A stretch of DNA of 64,000 nt from Curvibacter sp. PAE-UM (GCF_001432305.1 NZ_KQ483358.1:1186881-1250880); one strand, 5' to 3'; positions 26,865 to 34,042 are shown, numbered from the stretch's first letter. Numbers and translations: made by a program. The notes: a model not told the origin generated them from the sequence alone.

Positions 26865-27302
26865 TCAGGGCTTCAGGTAGACGTAACCTTCTTGCGCTTG
26901 CAGACGTGCTACCTCGGCCACGCCCGAGGGCACGATCTTGGTTTCCATCAGCAGGCGATCCGGGTTGATGTTGCGCACCGTCAGCGTGTTGTTGCAGACG
27001 CGGAACTCGACGCCCTTGCCAGCCAGGTCGCTGACGGTGCCGCTGAATTCCCGGCCCTGGCTGTCCTTGGCGTCCTGCAGCAGGAAATTGATGCCCGGGC
27101 CGTGCGTCACCACCACGATCTTGGCTTTCGGATCCGCGTTCATGTGATTGCGGATGTTGTTCAGGATGGCCGGGACCGTGTTGACATCGGTGTTGACGTG
27201 GTAGACCGCCTTGACCTGCTGCGTGGCCTGGGCCTGTGCCGCAGACGTGAAACCCAAGGTGGCCGCGCAGGCCAGGGCAAGGGTGGCGATGAATTTGTAC
27301 AT
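26865..27302 (-). CDS. Exported DsrE/DsrF-like sulfur-relay protein
   Basis: This 145-residue protein has a clear signal peptide (about residues 1-25, ending AAQAQA) followed by a DsrE-like fold: VYHVNTD, NNIRNHM, IVVVTHGPGINFLLQ, GVEFRVCNNTL and a C-terminal GYVYLKP. A single cysteine, C103, matches the position of the sulfur-carrying cysteine in DsrE-like proteins. Most characterised DsrE proteins are cytoplasmic, so the signal peptide implies periplasmic sulfur carriage. ATG 27302 is preceded by AGGAG. It lies downstream of the sulfide dehydrogenase flavoprotein, separated by a terminator-like structure. Confidence 0.78.
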   Translation of the reverse strand: MYKFIATLALACAATLGFTSAAQAQATQQVKAVYHVNTDVNTVPAILNNIRNHMNADPKAKIVVVTHGPGINFLLQDAKDSQGREFSGTVSDLAGKGVEFRVCNNTLTVRNINPDRLLMETKIVPSGVAEVARLQAQEGYVYLKP

Positions 27303-27328
27303 GAGCAACTCCTGAACTCGTCGACAAG

Positions 27329-27377
27329 AAAAAGCCGGCCACGCCGGCAGGGATGGGCCCGGTGTGCCACCGGGCCC
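27329..27377 (-). terminator. Tandem hairpins with T-run between fccB and the DsrE-like gene
   Basis: Reading leftward, the first hairpin pairs GGGCCCGGT with ACCGGGCCC at 27355-27377. The second pairs GCCGGC with GCCGGC at 27334-27348 and is followed by T5. This is a good intrinsic terminator for the sulfide dehydrogenase transcript. The DsrE-like gene starts only 26 bases further on, leaving little room for its own promoter, so partial read-through or attenuation is likely. Confidence 0.72.
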
Positions 27378-27384
27378 GGCAGTA

Positions 27385-28671
27385 TCAGAGCAGTGTATCC
27401 GCCCAGATGTTCTGCGCCCAGTTCATGGCGTAGATACCCTCGAGCTCGTTGGGGGCGCTGGACACGCCACCCGAACCCGCCACGGTCTTGAAGGTCTTTT
27501 CTTCGGCAACGTACTGATGGACCGAGGCCACGTGCACCACCAGCTTGTCGTTGACGAAGCTGTAGCAGGTGTTGGTCAGCAGCGGCTGCGGGTTCACGTC
27601 CATGCCCGAGAGCTGGGCCACCACGGCTGCGGCGACCACCTTGCCGTGCGAGTTGGCCATGTGTCCGGACTTGGGCATCAGCGGGGCGGCGAGCACCGAG
27701 TCGCCGATCACGTGCACATCCTTGGCGGCGGTGGACTCGAAGGTCTGGTAGTTCACGTTGCACCAGCGGCCGTTGGCGTTGGCCAGGCCCGATTGCATGG
27801 CGATGAGACCGGCGCTCATATTGGGCAGCACGTTGAGCACGTCGGCCTTCACGTCGTCCGAAGTCTCGAACTTGACGGTCTTCGTCTTCGCGTCGACGGC
27901 GACGGCCTTGTGGTTGCCGCGGAACTCCAGCATGCCGGCGTAGTTCTCGGCCCAGAACTTCTTGAACAGCGGGCCCTTGGAGGTCACGTCCGGGTTGGCA
28001 TCCAGGATCAGCACCTTGGATTTGGGCTTGGCCTTCTTGAAGTAGCTGGCCACCTGGCTGGCGCGTTCGTAGGGGCCGGGCGGGCAACGGTAGGGCGCCA
28101 ACGGGACCGAGATGGCGTAGACGCCGCCGTCGGGCATGGCTTCGAGCTGGCGACGCAGCGCGATGGTCTCGGGACCGGCTTTCCAGGCCTGCAGGATCTG
28201 GCCCGAGGCGCTGGCGTCCTTCAGCCCCTCGATGCTGCCCCACATGAAGTCGACGCCGGGCGAGACGATCAGCTTGTCGTAGCCGATGGTGGCGCCGCCG
28301 GCCAGGGTGACCGTCTTCTTGCCGCGGTCGATTTCCGTGACGCGGTCGCGCGCGTGGATCACGCCATGCTTGCTCTTGAGGTTGTCATAGGGCGTGGTGA
28401 TGTCGCCCATGGTCTTGGAGCCGCCGATCACCAGGTTGGAGATCGGGCAGGAGATAAAGCTGTCGTTGGGCTCCACCAGCACCACGTCGATCTGGTAGTT
28501 GGAGAGCATGCGCACGTATTTGGCGGCGGTGGCACCACCATAACCGCCGCCGATCACCACCACCTTGGCCTTCGAAGGGATGGTGGCGGTGGTGGCACAA
28601 CCCACCATGGAAAGGCTGCCGCCCAGGGTGCCGAGCGCGAGGGAGGCCTGTACAAAACTGCGTCGTTTCAT
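27385..28671 (-). CDS. fccB: Flavocytochrome c sulfide dehydrogenase flavoprotein subunit (FccB/SoxF type)
   Basis: This 428-residue periplasmic flavoprotein should oxidise sulfide and pass electrons to a cytochrome c. It starts with a Tat-type signal (MKRRSFVQASLALG), then the FAD dinucleotide fold VVVIGGGYGGATAAKYVR near residues 37-54. The redox cysteines of the family are present: C75 in SFISCPISNLVIGG and C369 in LTNTCYSFVND. FAD-binding VIGDS follows the expected order. The cytochrome gene lies 13 bases upstream, the normal two-subunit arrangement. SoxF-like function with other thiol substrates is also possible. Confidence 0.9.
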   Translation of the reverse strand: MKRRSFVQASLALGTLGGSLSMVGCATTATIPSKAKVVVIGGGYGGATAAKYVRMLSNYQIDVVLVEPNDSFISCPISNLVIGGSKTMGDITTPYDNLKSKHGVIHARDRVTEIDRGKKTVTLAGGATIGYDKLIVSPGVDFMWGSIEGLKDASASGQILQAWKAGPETIALRRQLEAMPDGGVYAISVPLAPYRCPPGPYERASQVASYFKKAKPKSKVLILDANPDVTSKGPLFKKFWAENYAGMLEFRGNHKAVAVDAKTKTVKFETSDDVKADVLNVLPNMSAGLIAMQSGLANANGRWCNVNYQTFESTAAKDVHVIGDSVLAAPLMPKSGHMANSHGKVVAAAVVAQLSGMDVNPQPLLTNTCYSFVNDKLVVHVASVHQYVAEEKTFKTVAGSGGVSSAPNELEGIYAMNWAQNIWADTLL

Positions 28672-28684
28672 GATGCTGGTCTCC

Positions 28685-29008
28685 TTAGCGCTTGAGGGTC
28701 GAGAAATAGGTGGAGACAGTCTCGATCTGCTGGTCGGTCAGTCCCTTGGTCAGCTGGTGCATCACGGTGGCCGGACGCGTGCCTTCGCGGAAGGCCTTCA
28801 TCTGCGCCACCATGTATTCACGCGGCATGCCGGCCAGCGAAGGGATGGCCGAACCTTCGGTGGTACGGCCCTCGGTGCCGTGGCAATTGGCGCAGGTGGC
28901 GGCCAGCGCACGCTGGTGCAGCTTGACGGTGTCCTGCGGCGTCGCGGCAAAGGCGGTGCAGGCAAAGCCGCCAAGTAGCAGCGCTGCCCAATGGGATTTG
29001 AAGTGCAT
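28685..29008 (-). CDS. fccA: Small monohaem cytochrome c (sulfide dehydrogenase cytochrome subunit)
   Basis: This 107-residue exported cytochrome has a signal peptide (about residues 1-22) and one haem site, CANCH at 39-43, with a likely methionine ligand near residue 63 or in the REYMVAQM segment. It resembles the single-haem cytochrome partner of flavocytochrome c sulfide dehydrogenase rather than the larger dihaem form. It starts the fccAB pair and should accept electrons from the flavoprotein encoded 13 bases downstream. I chose ATG 29008 because the longer in-frame start adds a non-signal stretch. Confidence 0.85.
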   Translation of the reverse strand: MHFKSHWAALLLGGFACTAFAATPQDTVKLHQRALAATCANCHGTEGRTTEGSAIPSLAGMPREYMVAQMKAFREGTRPATVMHQLTKGLTDQQIETVSTYFSTLKR

Positions 29009-29075
29009 GGTGGTCTCCTCGACTCGTTTCAGAAAAGCTACTGCCAATTTACAGAGTGGCCAGCGCGATGGGCGT

Positions 29076-29087
29076 GGGTATTTACCC
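29076..29087. promoter_or_regulatory. Inverted repeat upstream of fccA
   Basis: GGGTATTTACCC is an inverted repeat (GGGTA, TT, TACCC) in the 130-base gap between the YeeE gene and fccA, about 70 bases before the fccA start. A related arrangement, GGGTATATTCACCC, occurs at 31885-31898 upstream of the half-size YeeE genes. It may be a common operator of the sulfur cluster, but two loosely similar sites are weak evidence. Confidence 0.35.
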
Positions 29088-29138
29088 TCGCTAATCCCTT
29101 CGGGTAGTGCCACGCATTCGAAGGGCAGCTGTCCAGGG

Positions 29139-30251
29139 TCAGGGTGCCTGCATGTTAGCGGTTGTTCCGGCGACTTGCTGGGCGGCTGTCGGCACGGTTG
29201 CCTGACTGTCCATCAGGCGGTCGGTCAGGCCGGCGCCGGCCCACATGCCGATCAGCGCCAGCCAGGCGGTGAGCGCGAACACCGCACCGCCGGTCATGCC
29301 GGCGCCCACGGCGCAGCCGCCCGCCAGCATGGAGCCGAAGCCCATGAGCATGGCGCCCGCGATGTAACGACGCATGCTGTAGCCATCCTGGAAGCCTTCG
29401 AGTTTGAACTCCTTGCCCACCAGGGCGCCGATGAAGGAACCGGCGAACACCCCGGGCAGCAGGCCGAAGTCGAAACCGATGTGCGGCGCCGGCGAGGACA
29501 GCACGCGCATCAGCCATTCGGCCGAGGGCCCGCTGAAGGTCAGTCCCTGCACTTGCACGGCCACCGCGCCAAAGCTGTTGGAAGAGATCAGGTGGGTGTA
29601 CCACCAGCCGGCTGCCACGGCCAGGCCGGTGCCGATGCCGCCCACCCATTTCCACAAACCCCAGCCGCTGCGGATGGCAAAGTAGAGCGCGGCGGCAAAC
29701 CACAGCAGGCCAAAGGCCAGGCCGCCCCAGTGGCCGATGCCCGTGATGGCCAGCAGGTCGCGCGTGGGGCCGCCTTCCACCGTCCACCAGCTGCTGATGG
29801 TGTTGCGCAGCGGCGCCAGCGAGCCCGAGAGCGCGGCCTGTGCCGTGACGGCGAAGATCAGGCCCGAGAGCAGGGCGCGCAGATTGCCGTTGGCCGAGAG
29901 CACCAGCAGGCGGCTGGCGCAGCCGCGCGTCATGATCATGCCGGCGCCGAAGAGCAGGCCGCCGATCAGCGCGCCCGACAGGCTGCCGCGCGCGGCGATC
30001 TGGCGTGCCGTGCTGGTGTCCAGCGCCTGCAGCACGATCAGCCCCTGCACCAGCACCACCGCGGTGGAGAAGGCCAGCAGCCAGACCGAGAGCTTTTCGC
30101 CGAATTTTTGGTGCCAGAACTCGATGGTGGCGGCGCGCAGGCAGAATTTGGAGCGCTGGGCGAAAAACCCGAACAGCAGGCCGATGACGCCGCCGCCGAT
30201 GGCGAGCACCAGGCTTTCGCCATGCTGCTCAAGAATGGTTGCCAGGTTCAT
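29139..30251 (-). CDS. YeeE/YedE-family sulfur transporter (SoxT/TsuA-like)
   Basis: This 370-residue membrane protein belongs to the YeeE/YedE family, whose bacterial member TsuA imports thiosulfate through conserved cysteines. Three such cysteines are visible: C37 in AQRSKFCLRAA, C111 in MTRGCASRL and C313 in AGGCAVGAGMTGG. About ten hydrophobic segments are present. Its size matches SoxT proteins found with sulfur-oxidation genes. It lies upstream of fccA on the same strand, and its promoter region is shared with the divergent metallo-beta-lactamase-fold gene. Thiosulfate is the best-supported substrate by analogy only. Confidence 0.88.
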   Translation of the reverse strand: MNLATILEQHGESLVLAIGGGVIGLLFGFFAQRSKFCLRAATIEFWHQKFGEKLSVWLLAFSTAVVLVQGLIVLQALDTSTARQIAARGSLSGALIGGLLFGAGMIMTRGCASRLLVLSANGNLRALLSGLIFAVTAQAALSGSLAPLRNTISSWWTVEGGPTRDLLAITGIGHWGGLAFGLLWFAAALYFAIRSGWGLWKWVGGIGTGLAVAAGWWYTHLISSNSFGAVAVQVQGLTFSGPSAEWLMRVLSSPAPHIGFDFGLLPGVFAGSFIGALVGKEFKLEGFQDGYSMRRYIAGAMLMGFGSMLAGGCAVGAGMTGGAVFALTAWLALIGMWAGAGLTDRLMDSQATVPTAAQQVAGTTANMQAP

Positions 30252-30366
30252 GGAGCTGCACCATAATTTAGTAATTGCTTATATTGGATGCTAAACATAA
30301 TTGCATCGTAGCGGCTTGACCCACCTCAAGACAAGGCTGGTCTTGCGGTCCCGGAATGGAGTTGGA
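30252..30366. promoter_or_regulatory. Divergent promoter region between YeeE and MBL-fold genes
   Basis: This 115-base gap is markedly AT-rich in its first half. On the minus strand a TATAAG hexamer is visible at 30278-30283, a fair -10 element. On the plus strand CATAAT at 30296-30301 is a candidate -10. The sequence CTTATATTGGAT here resembles CTTATATTAGGAT just upstream of the ArsR-family gene (26405-26417), so the same regulator may act at both. No strong -35 element is seen. Confidence 0.4.
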
Positions 30367-31335
30367 ATGCGTACGAGTGGAATGGATGCCCGCCCCTGGG
30401 GGGCCAGGCTGATGGCGGCCGCTCTGGGCCTGCTGCTGGTGGCCGGGGTTCGGGCCGAAGCGCCCGCCATGGTGGCGCAGCAGGTGGCGCCCTCGGCCTG
30501 GTACGTCGAAGGCGTCTCGGCCCTGGGCTCGTCGGCCAACCAGAACTTCATCTCCAACGCCGCCTTCGTGGTGACGCCGGCCGGTGTGGTGGTGATCGAC
30601 GCCCTGGGCTCGCCGGCGCTGGCCGAGCGCCTGCTGGCCGAGATCCGCAAGGTCACGCCCCGGCCCGTCACGCACGTCATCGTCACGCATTACCACGCCG
30701 ACCACATCTACGGCCTGCAGACCTTCAAGGCCAAGGGGGCGCGCATCATCGCGCATGGTGCCGCCAAGGCCTACATGAACTCCGAAACCGCGCGCCTGCG
30801 CCTGGAGGCCTCGCGCGTGGAACTCGCGCCCTGGGTCGATGAGGACACCCGCCTGGTCGAGGCCGACGAATGGCTCGATGGTGACAGGACGCTCACGATC
30901 GGCGGGGTGGATTTCCAGATCCGCATCGTCGGCCCTTCGCACACGCCGGAAGACCTGGTGGTCTACCTGCCCTCGGAGAAGGTGCTGTTCGCCGGCGACC
31001 TGGTCTTCCGCAGCCGCATCCCCTACGTGGGCCAGGCCGACAGCCGGCACTGGATCCTGGCGCTGGAAAAGCTGCTGGCCTTCGATGCCACCGTCATCGT
31101 GCCCGGGCACGGCCCGCTCTCGTACGAGGCGCGCAAGGACATGCAGCTCACGCGCGACTACCTGGTCTACCTGCGCGCCAGCATGGGCAAGGCCGCGGCC
31201 AACCTGGAGCCCTTCGACGAGGCCTACCAGAACACCGACTGGAGCCAGTTCGAACACCTGCCCCTGTTCCGCGTGGCCAACCGCATGAACGCCTACAACA
31301 CCTACCTGCTGCTCGAACAGGAGGGGGGCAAATGA
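30367..31335 (+). CDS. Exported metallo-beta-lactamase-fold hydrolase (SoxH-like)
   Basis: This 322-residue protein has an N-terminal signal segment (about residues 12-32) and a metallo-beta-lactamase fold. The metal-binding motif is VTHYHADH (H108, H110, D112, H113), with a downstream histidine in GPSHTPEDL, an aspartate in LFAGDLVF and a final histidine in VPGHGP. Exported MBL proteins of this type, such as SoxH, occur in sulfur-oxidation clusters, but their substrate is not established. ATG 30367 follows GGAG. Its stop overlaps the next start, so it is coupled with the thioredoxin-like gene. Confidence 0.82.
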   Translation: MRTSGMDARPWGARLMAAALGLLLVAGVRAEAPAMVAQQVAPSAWYVEGVSALGSSANQNFISNAAFVVTPAGVVVIDALGSPALAERLLAEIRKVTPRPVTHVIVTHYHADHIYGLQTFKAKGARIIAHGAAKAYMNSETARLRLEASRVELAPWVDEDTRLVEADEWLDGDRTLTIGGVDFQIRIVGPSHTPEDLVVYLPSEKVLFAGDLVFRSRIPYVGQADSRHWILALEKLLAFDATVIVPGHGPLSYEARKDMQLTRDYLVYLRASMGKAAANLEPFDEAYQNTDWSQFEHLPLFRVANRMNAYNTYLLLEQEGGK

Positions 31336-31808
31336 AGCGCCAGGGCCTTGCGCGGCGCGACCTGCTGCTGGTCGCGGCCACGCTGCCGCTGGCCCTGGCC
31401 CTGGGCCCGGCACAGGCGGCCGAACTGCCGGCGGCGCACAACCTCAAGGAAGAGCTGGCCTCTGCGCTGGCCCGGCGTGAACCGCTGGTCGTCATGGTGA
31501 GCCTGGAGGGCTGCCCCTTCTGCAAGATCGCGCGCAACAACTACCTGGCGCCCATGCACCAGCAGGATGGCCTGCACGTGGCGCAGGTGGACATGCGCAG
31601 CCGCACCCGCGTGCTGGACTTCCAGGGCAAGGCCGTCACGCACGACGACTTGGTCAGACAGTGGAAAATCCGCATCGCACCCACGGTGCTTTTTTTCGGG
31701 CGGGGCGGCGCCGAGGTGGCCGAGCGACTGGTGGGCGGCTACATCCCCGATTTCTACGGCGCCTACCTCGACCAGCGCCTGGAGCAGGCGCGCGCCAGCC
31801 TGCGCTGA
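31332..31808 (+). CDS. Exported thioredoxin-like protein (SoxW-like)
   Basis: This 158-residue protein has a signal peptide (about residues 1-30) and a thioredoxin fold with active site CPFC at 61-64 in SLEGCPFCKIARNNYL, plus the cis-proline segment RIAPTVLFFG. It is probably a periplasmic thiol-disulfide reductant, comparable to SoxW, which keeps sulfur-carrier cysteines reduced. It overlaps the upstream MBL-fold gene by four bases. Other DsbC/DsbD-linked roles cannot be excluded from sequence. Confidence 0.82.
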   Translation: MKRQGLARRDLLLVAATLPLALALGPAQAAELPAAHNLKEELASALARREPLVVMVSLEGCPFCKIARNNYLAPMHQQDGLHVAQVDMRSRTRVLDFQGKAVTHDDLVRQWKIRIAPTVLFFGRGGAEVAERLVGGYIPDFYGAYLDQRLEQARASLR

Positions 31809-31834
31809 ACCCGTCCCTTCGCCGGCACGGCCGC

Positions 31835-31863
31835 CTGGCAAAAGCGCCGGATATCCCTATACT
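31835..31863 (+). promoter_or_regulatory. Probable sigma-70 promoter of the half-size YeeE operon
   Basis: CTGGCA at 31835-31840 and TATACT at 31858-31863 are separated by 17 bases, a good match to the consensus spacing. The predicted start is near 31870, about 58 bases before the first half-size YeeE gene. A near-perfect inverted repeat lies just downstream of the -10 element. Confidence 0.65.
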
Positions 31864-31871
31864 GGGTGTTT

Positions 31872-31893
31872 AATATGCCCCCTAGGGTATATT
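31872..31893. promoter_or_regulatory. Putative operator downstream of the YeeE promoter
   Basis: The arms AATATGCCC and GGGTATATT form a near-perfect 22-base inverted repeat centred about 12 bases beyond the predicted transcription start. Its position would block transcription when bound, as expected for a repressor. The AT-rich outer arms fit ArsR-family operators. The ArsR-type regulator at 26427 is the obvious candidate. Confidence 0.55.
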
Positions 31894-31927
31894 CACCCCT
31901 GTTCATCTCATTGTTGGAGTAGACCGA

Positions 31928-32464
31928 GTGGAAATTTCCAATGCCTGCGAAGCGCCAGGCAGCAAGCCCTACTGGCCGGCCTGGCTGGCCGGTCTCGCGC
32001 TGGGCGTGGTGCTGCTGCTGACCTTCATCCTGACCGGCCATGGCCTGGGCGCCACCGGTTTCACCACCCGTCTGACGGCCTGGCTTGGCGACATCGCCGC
32101 GCCGCAGTGGACCCTGGCCAATGATTACCTCGGCCCCATGGTCGAAGACGGCGCCGTGCTGTCCTCTTGGATCAGCTGGCAGGTGCTGGGTGTCTTCCTT
32201 GGCGCGCTGGTCTCGGCCTGGCTGGCCGGCCGCCTGGCCTGGCGCATCGAAGGCGCGGCGAGTTCCGGCCGTACCGGCCGCCTGCTCAAGGCCCTGGCCG
32301 GCGGCATCCTGGCCGGCATCGGCGCGCGCATCGCCGCCGGCTGCACCAGCGGTGTAGGCCTGTCGGGCGCAGCGGTGCTCAGCGTGGCCGGTTTCGTTTT
32401 TCTCGGTGCCTTCTTCGCCGCCGGCCTGATCGCCGCGCGCCTGAGCGGTGGAGGTGTCAAATGA
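31928..32464 (+). CDS. Half-size YeeE/YedE-family membrane protein, first subunit
   Basis: This 178-residue membrane protein is one half of a YeeE/YedE-type transporter. It has four to five hydrophobic segments and the family cysteine in GARIAAGCTSGVGLSG. Translation starts at GTG 31928 after a TTGGAG. Its TGA overlaps the ATG of the next gene (ATGA). Paired half-size YeeE genes are known, for example as PmpA/PmpB, so this is not a frameshifted long gene. The partner supplies the matching cysteine motifs. It probably moves a sulfur species across the inner membrane. Confidence 0.85.
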   Translation: MEISNACEAPGSKPYWPAWLAGLALGVVLLLTFILTGHGLGATGFTTRLTAWLGDIAAPQWTLANDYLGPMVEDGAVLSSWISWQVLGVFLGALVSAWLAGRLAWRIEGAASSGRTGRLLKALAGGILAGIGARIAAGCTSGVGLSGAAVLSVAGFVFLGAFFAAGLIAARLSGGGVK

Positions 32465-33021
32465 TCGAGACGTTCATCGCCATCCTGCTGGGTTTCGGTT
32501 TCGGATTCGTGCTCGAGCGCGCCGGTTTCGGCAGCGGCTGCAAGCTCACCGCCCAGTTCCGCCTGACCGACTGGTCGGTCTTCAAGGTCATGTTCGGCGC
32601 CATCGTCTTCACGGCGGTCGGTCTTTATGTGCTGGAGCTGGCCGGCCTGGTGGAAGCCGCAGGCATCTACGTGCCCATCCCCTATCTGTGGGCCATCGCC
32701 GCCGGTGGCGCGCTGATCGGCGCCGGTTTTGCCGTGGGTGGCTATTGCCCCGGTACCTCGGCCGTGGGCCTGATGACCGGCCGCATCGATGCCATCGTGT
32801 TTTTTGTCGGCCTGTTCATCGGCACCTTCATTTTTGCCGGCTTCTTCCCGCAGTTCGACGCGCTCACGACCGCCGGCGAGTTCACCAAGGGCGACCGTCT
32901 GCCCGAAGCGTTGGGTGTGCCCGAGTGGCTGGTGCTGGTCGCCATGGTGGGCGCAGCCGTGGGCGTGTTCGTGCTCGGCGGCTGGTTCGAGCGCCGCGCG
33001 CGTGCGGCCGGCCAGGTCTGA
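32461..33021 (+). CDS. Half-size YeeE/YedE-family membrane protein, second subunit
   Basis: This 186-residue partner of the preceding protein has cysteines in ERAGFGSGCKLTAQFR near residue 27 and VGGYCPGTSAVGL near residue 94, both characteristic of the family. Five or so membrane segments are visible. It starts inside the stop codon of the first half, so the two are made in a fixed ratio. The secreted NPC-repeat protein follows 25 bases later with a good AGGAG site, suggesting one transcript. Confidence 0.85.
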   Translation: MIETFIAILLGFGFGFVLERAGFGSGCKLTAQFRLTDWSVFKVMFGAIVFTAVGLYVLELAGLVEAAGIYVPIPYLWAIAAGGALIGAGFAVGGYCPGTSAVGLMTGRIDAIVFFVGLFIGTFIFAGFFPQFDALTTAGEFTKGDRLPEALGVPEWLVLVAMVGAAVGVFVLGGWFERRARAAGQV

Positions 33022-33046
33022 ACGAATTTTTTCAGGAGAACTTTCC

Positions 33047-33358
33047 ATGAAGCATCCCCGCAACACCCTGGCCCCGCTGGTCTCGGCCCTGGCCCTCGCC
33101 CTGGGCGCCGTGCCTGTCGCCGCCGTGGCGCAGTCTGCTGAAACCCCGGCCCGCGCCGCCAACCCCTGCGCGGGCAACCCCTGCGCCGGCAGCAAACGCC
33201 GCAGCCGCGCCGACAACCCCTGCAGTGGCAATCCCTGCGCCGGTTCCAAGCGTCGCAGCCGTGCCGACAACCCGTGTGCGGGCAACCCCTGTGCCGGCAA
33301 GAGCCGCCGCCGCAGTGGTGACGACAGCGCTCCCGAGGCCGGCAAGAAGAGCCGCTGA
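33047..33358 (+). CDS. Secreted small protein with three NPCxGNPCAG repeats
   Basis: This 103-residue protein has a signal peptide (about residues 1-29) and a mature part built from three repeats of NPCxGNPCAG joined by basic SKRRSRAD linkers. Its six cysteines lie at 41/46, 59/64 and 77/82, so each pair is Cx4C with an 18-residue period. Nothing else in the protein looks folded. I do not recognise a characterised family. The clean signal peptide, AGGAG site and position between YeeE transporters and an exported rhodanese suggest a periplasmic sulfur or metal carrier, but this is inference. Confidence 0.75.
   Translation: MKHPRNTLAPLVSALALALGAVPVAAVAQSAETPARAANPCAGNPCAGSKRRSRADNPCSGNPCAGSKRRSRADNPCAGNPCAGKSRRRSGDDSAPEAGKKSR
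33161..33310 (+). repeat. 54-base in-frame tandem repeat encoding NPCxGNPCAG units
   Basis: Three copies of a 54-base unit encode the cysteine repeats of the secreted protein at 33047-33358. Synonymous differences between copies (for example in the NPC and CAG codons) show the repeats are maintained as protein rather than as identical DNA. The third copy has a shorter basic linker. Confidence 0.8.
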
Positions 33359-33369
33359 GCGGAGCCATC

Positions 33370-34023
33370 GTGGCCGCCCTCGCCTCGCATGACGTCACCG
33401 GGCGCGCCGCGCATGGTGCGCTCGCGCGGCAGTTGCGCCTGGCCCGCCAGGGGCGCTCCATGCTGTTTCCCTTCATCGGGCGCAGCGCACGCTTCGAGAT
33501 CTGGGCGCACTACCCGCGCCACGACGCCATCGATACCAGCGGTCGCTGGCAGTTCTATTTCCATGCGCATGACCGCTCTGAGCCGGACAGCGCACGCCAT
33601 CCGCAGGAGCATGGCCACATCCACCTGTTCCGCCGCAGCCCGCAGGGCAAGCTCACGCACTTCGCCGGCCTGGCGCTGGACGCACGTGGCCTGCCCCTGT
33701 GCTGGTTCGCCACCAACCAGTGGGTGACCGGCGAACGCTGGGCGGATGCAAGCTCGCTGGGGCGCGAGCTGCCCGGCTTCGAGTTGCGCCTGCGCGGCCC
33801 GCTGAGTGGCGCCGGCCTCTGGCTGGGCGACATGGTGCGTTTTTATGCCGCGCCGCTGCGCCAGATGCTGCTGCAGCGTGACCAGGCTTTGGAGCGGCAT
33901 TGCACGCGCCATCGTCAGACCCGGGCGCAAGCCTGGGCTGACCGGCGCGTGGCTGTCTGGAGTTCCCACCCCGTGAACTGGCCGCACGACGCCTTGCTGG
34001 CAGCCGGTTCCCTGACTCAATGA
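33370..34023 (+). CDS. Uncharacterised His-rich protein in the sulfur cluster
   Basis: This 217-residue protein has no signal peptide or membrane helix, so it is probably cytoplasmic. Its most striking part is a histidine-rich centre, WQFYFHAHDRSEP near residues 60-72 and EHGHIHLFRR near 80-89, which looks like a metal site. Tryptophans in CWFATNQWVTGE and a basic C-terminal helix follow. It may belong to the uncharacterised family I know as DUF6969, but I cannot verify that. It starts at GTG 33370, 11 bases after the NPC-repeat gene, and is followed 19 bases later by the rhodanese, so it is part of the operon. Confidence 0.65.
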   Translation: MAALASHDVTGRAAHGALARQLRLARQGRSMLFPFIGRSARFEIWAHYPRHDAIDTSGRWQFYFHAHDRSEPDSARHPQEHGHIHLFRRSPQGKLTHFAGLALDARGLPLCWFATNQWVTGERWADASSLGRELPGFELRLRGPLSGAGLWLGDMVRFYAAPLRQMLLQRDQALERHCTRHRQTRAQAWADRRVAVWSSHPVNWPHDALLAAGSLTQ

Positions 34024-34042
34024 TTCTTAACAGGAGATGCAG

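Noticed and set aside
31928-33021. A single YeeE gene split by a frameshift
   Set aside because: The junction is a clean ATGA overlap, each half has its own membrane segments and cysteine motifs, and half-size YeeE pairs are known.
33161-33310. Possible CRISPR-like direct repeat
   Set aside because: The 54-base period is in frame, encodes NPCxGNPC units and has synonymous differences between copies; there are no spacers.
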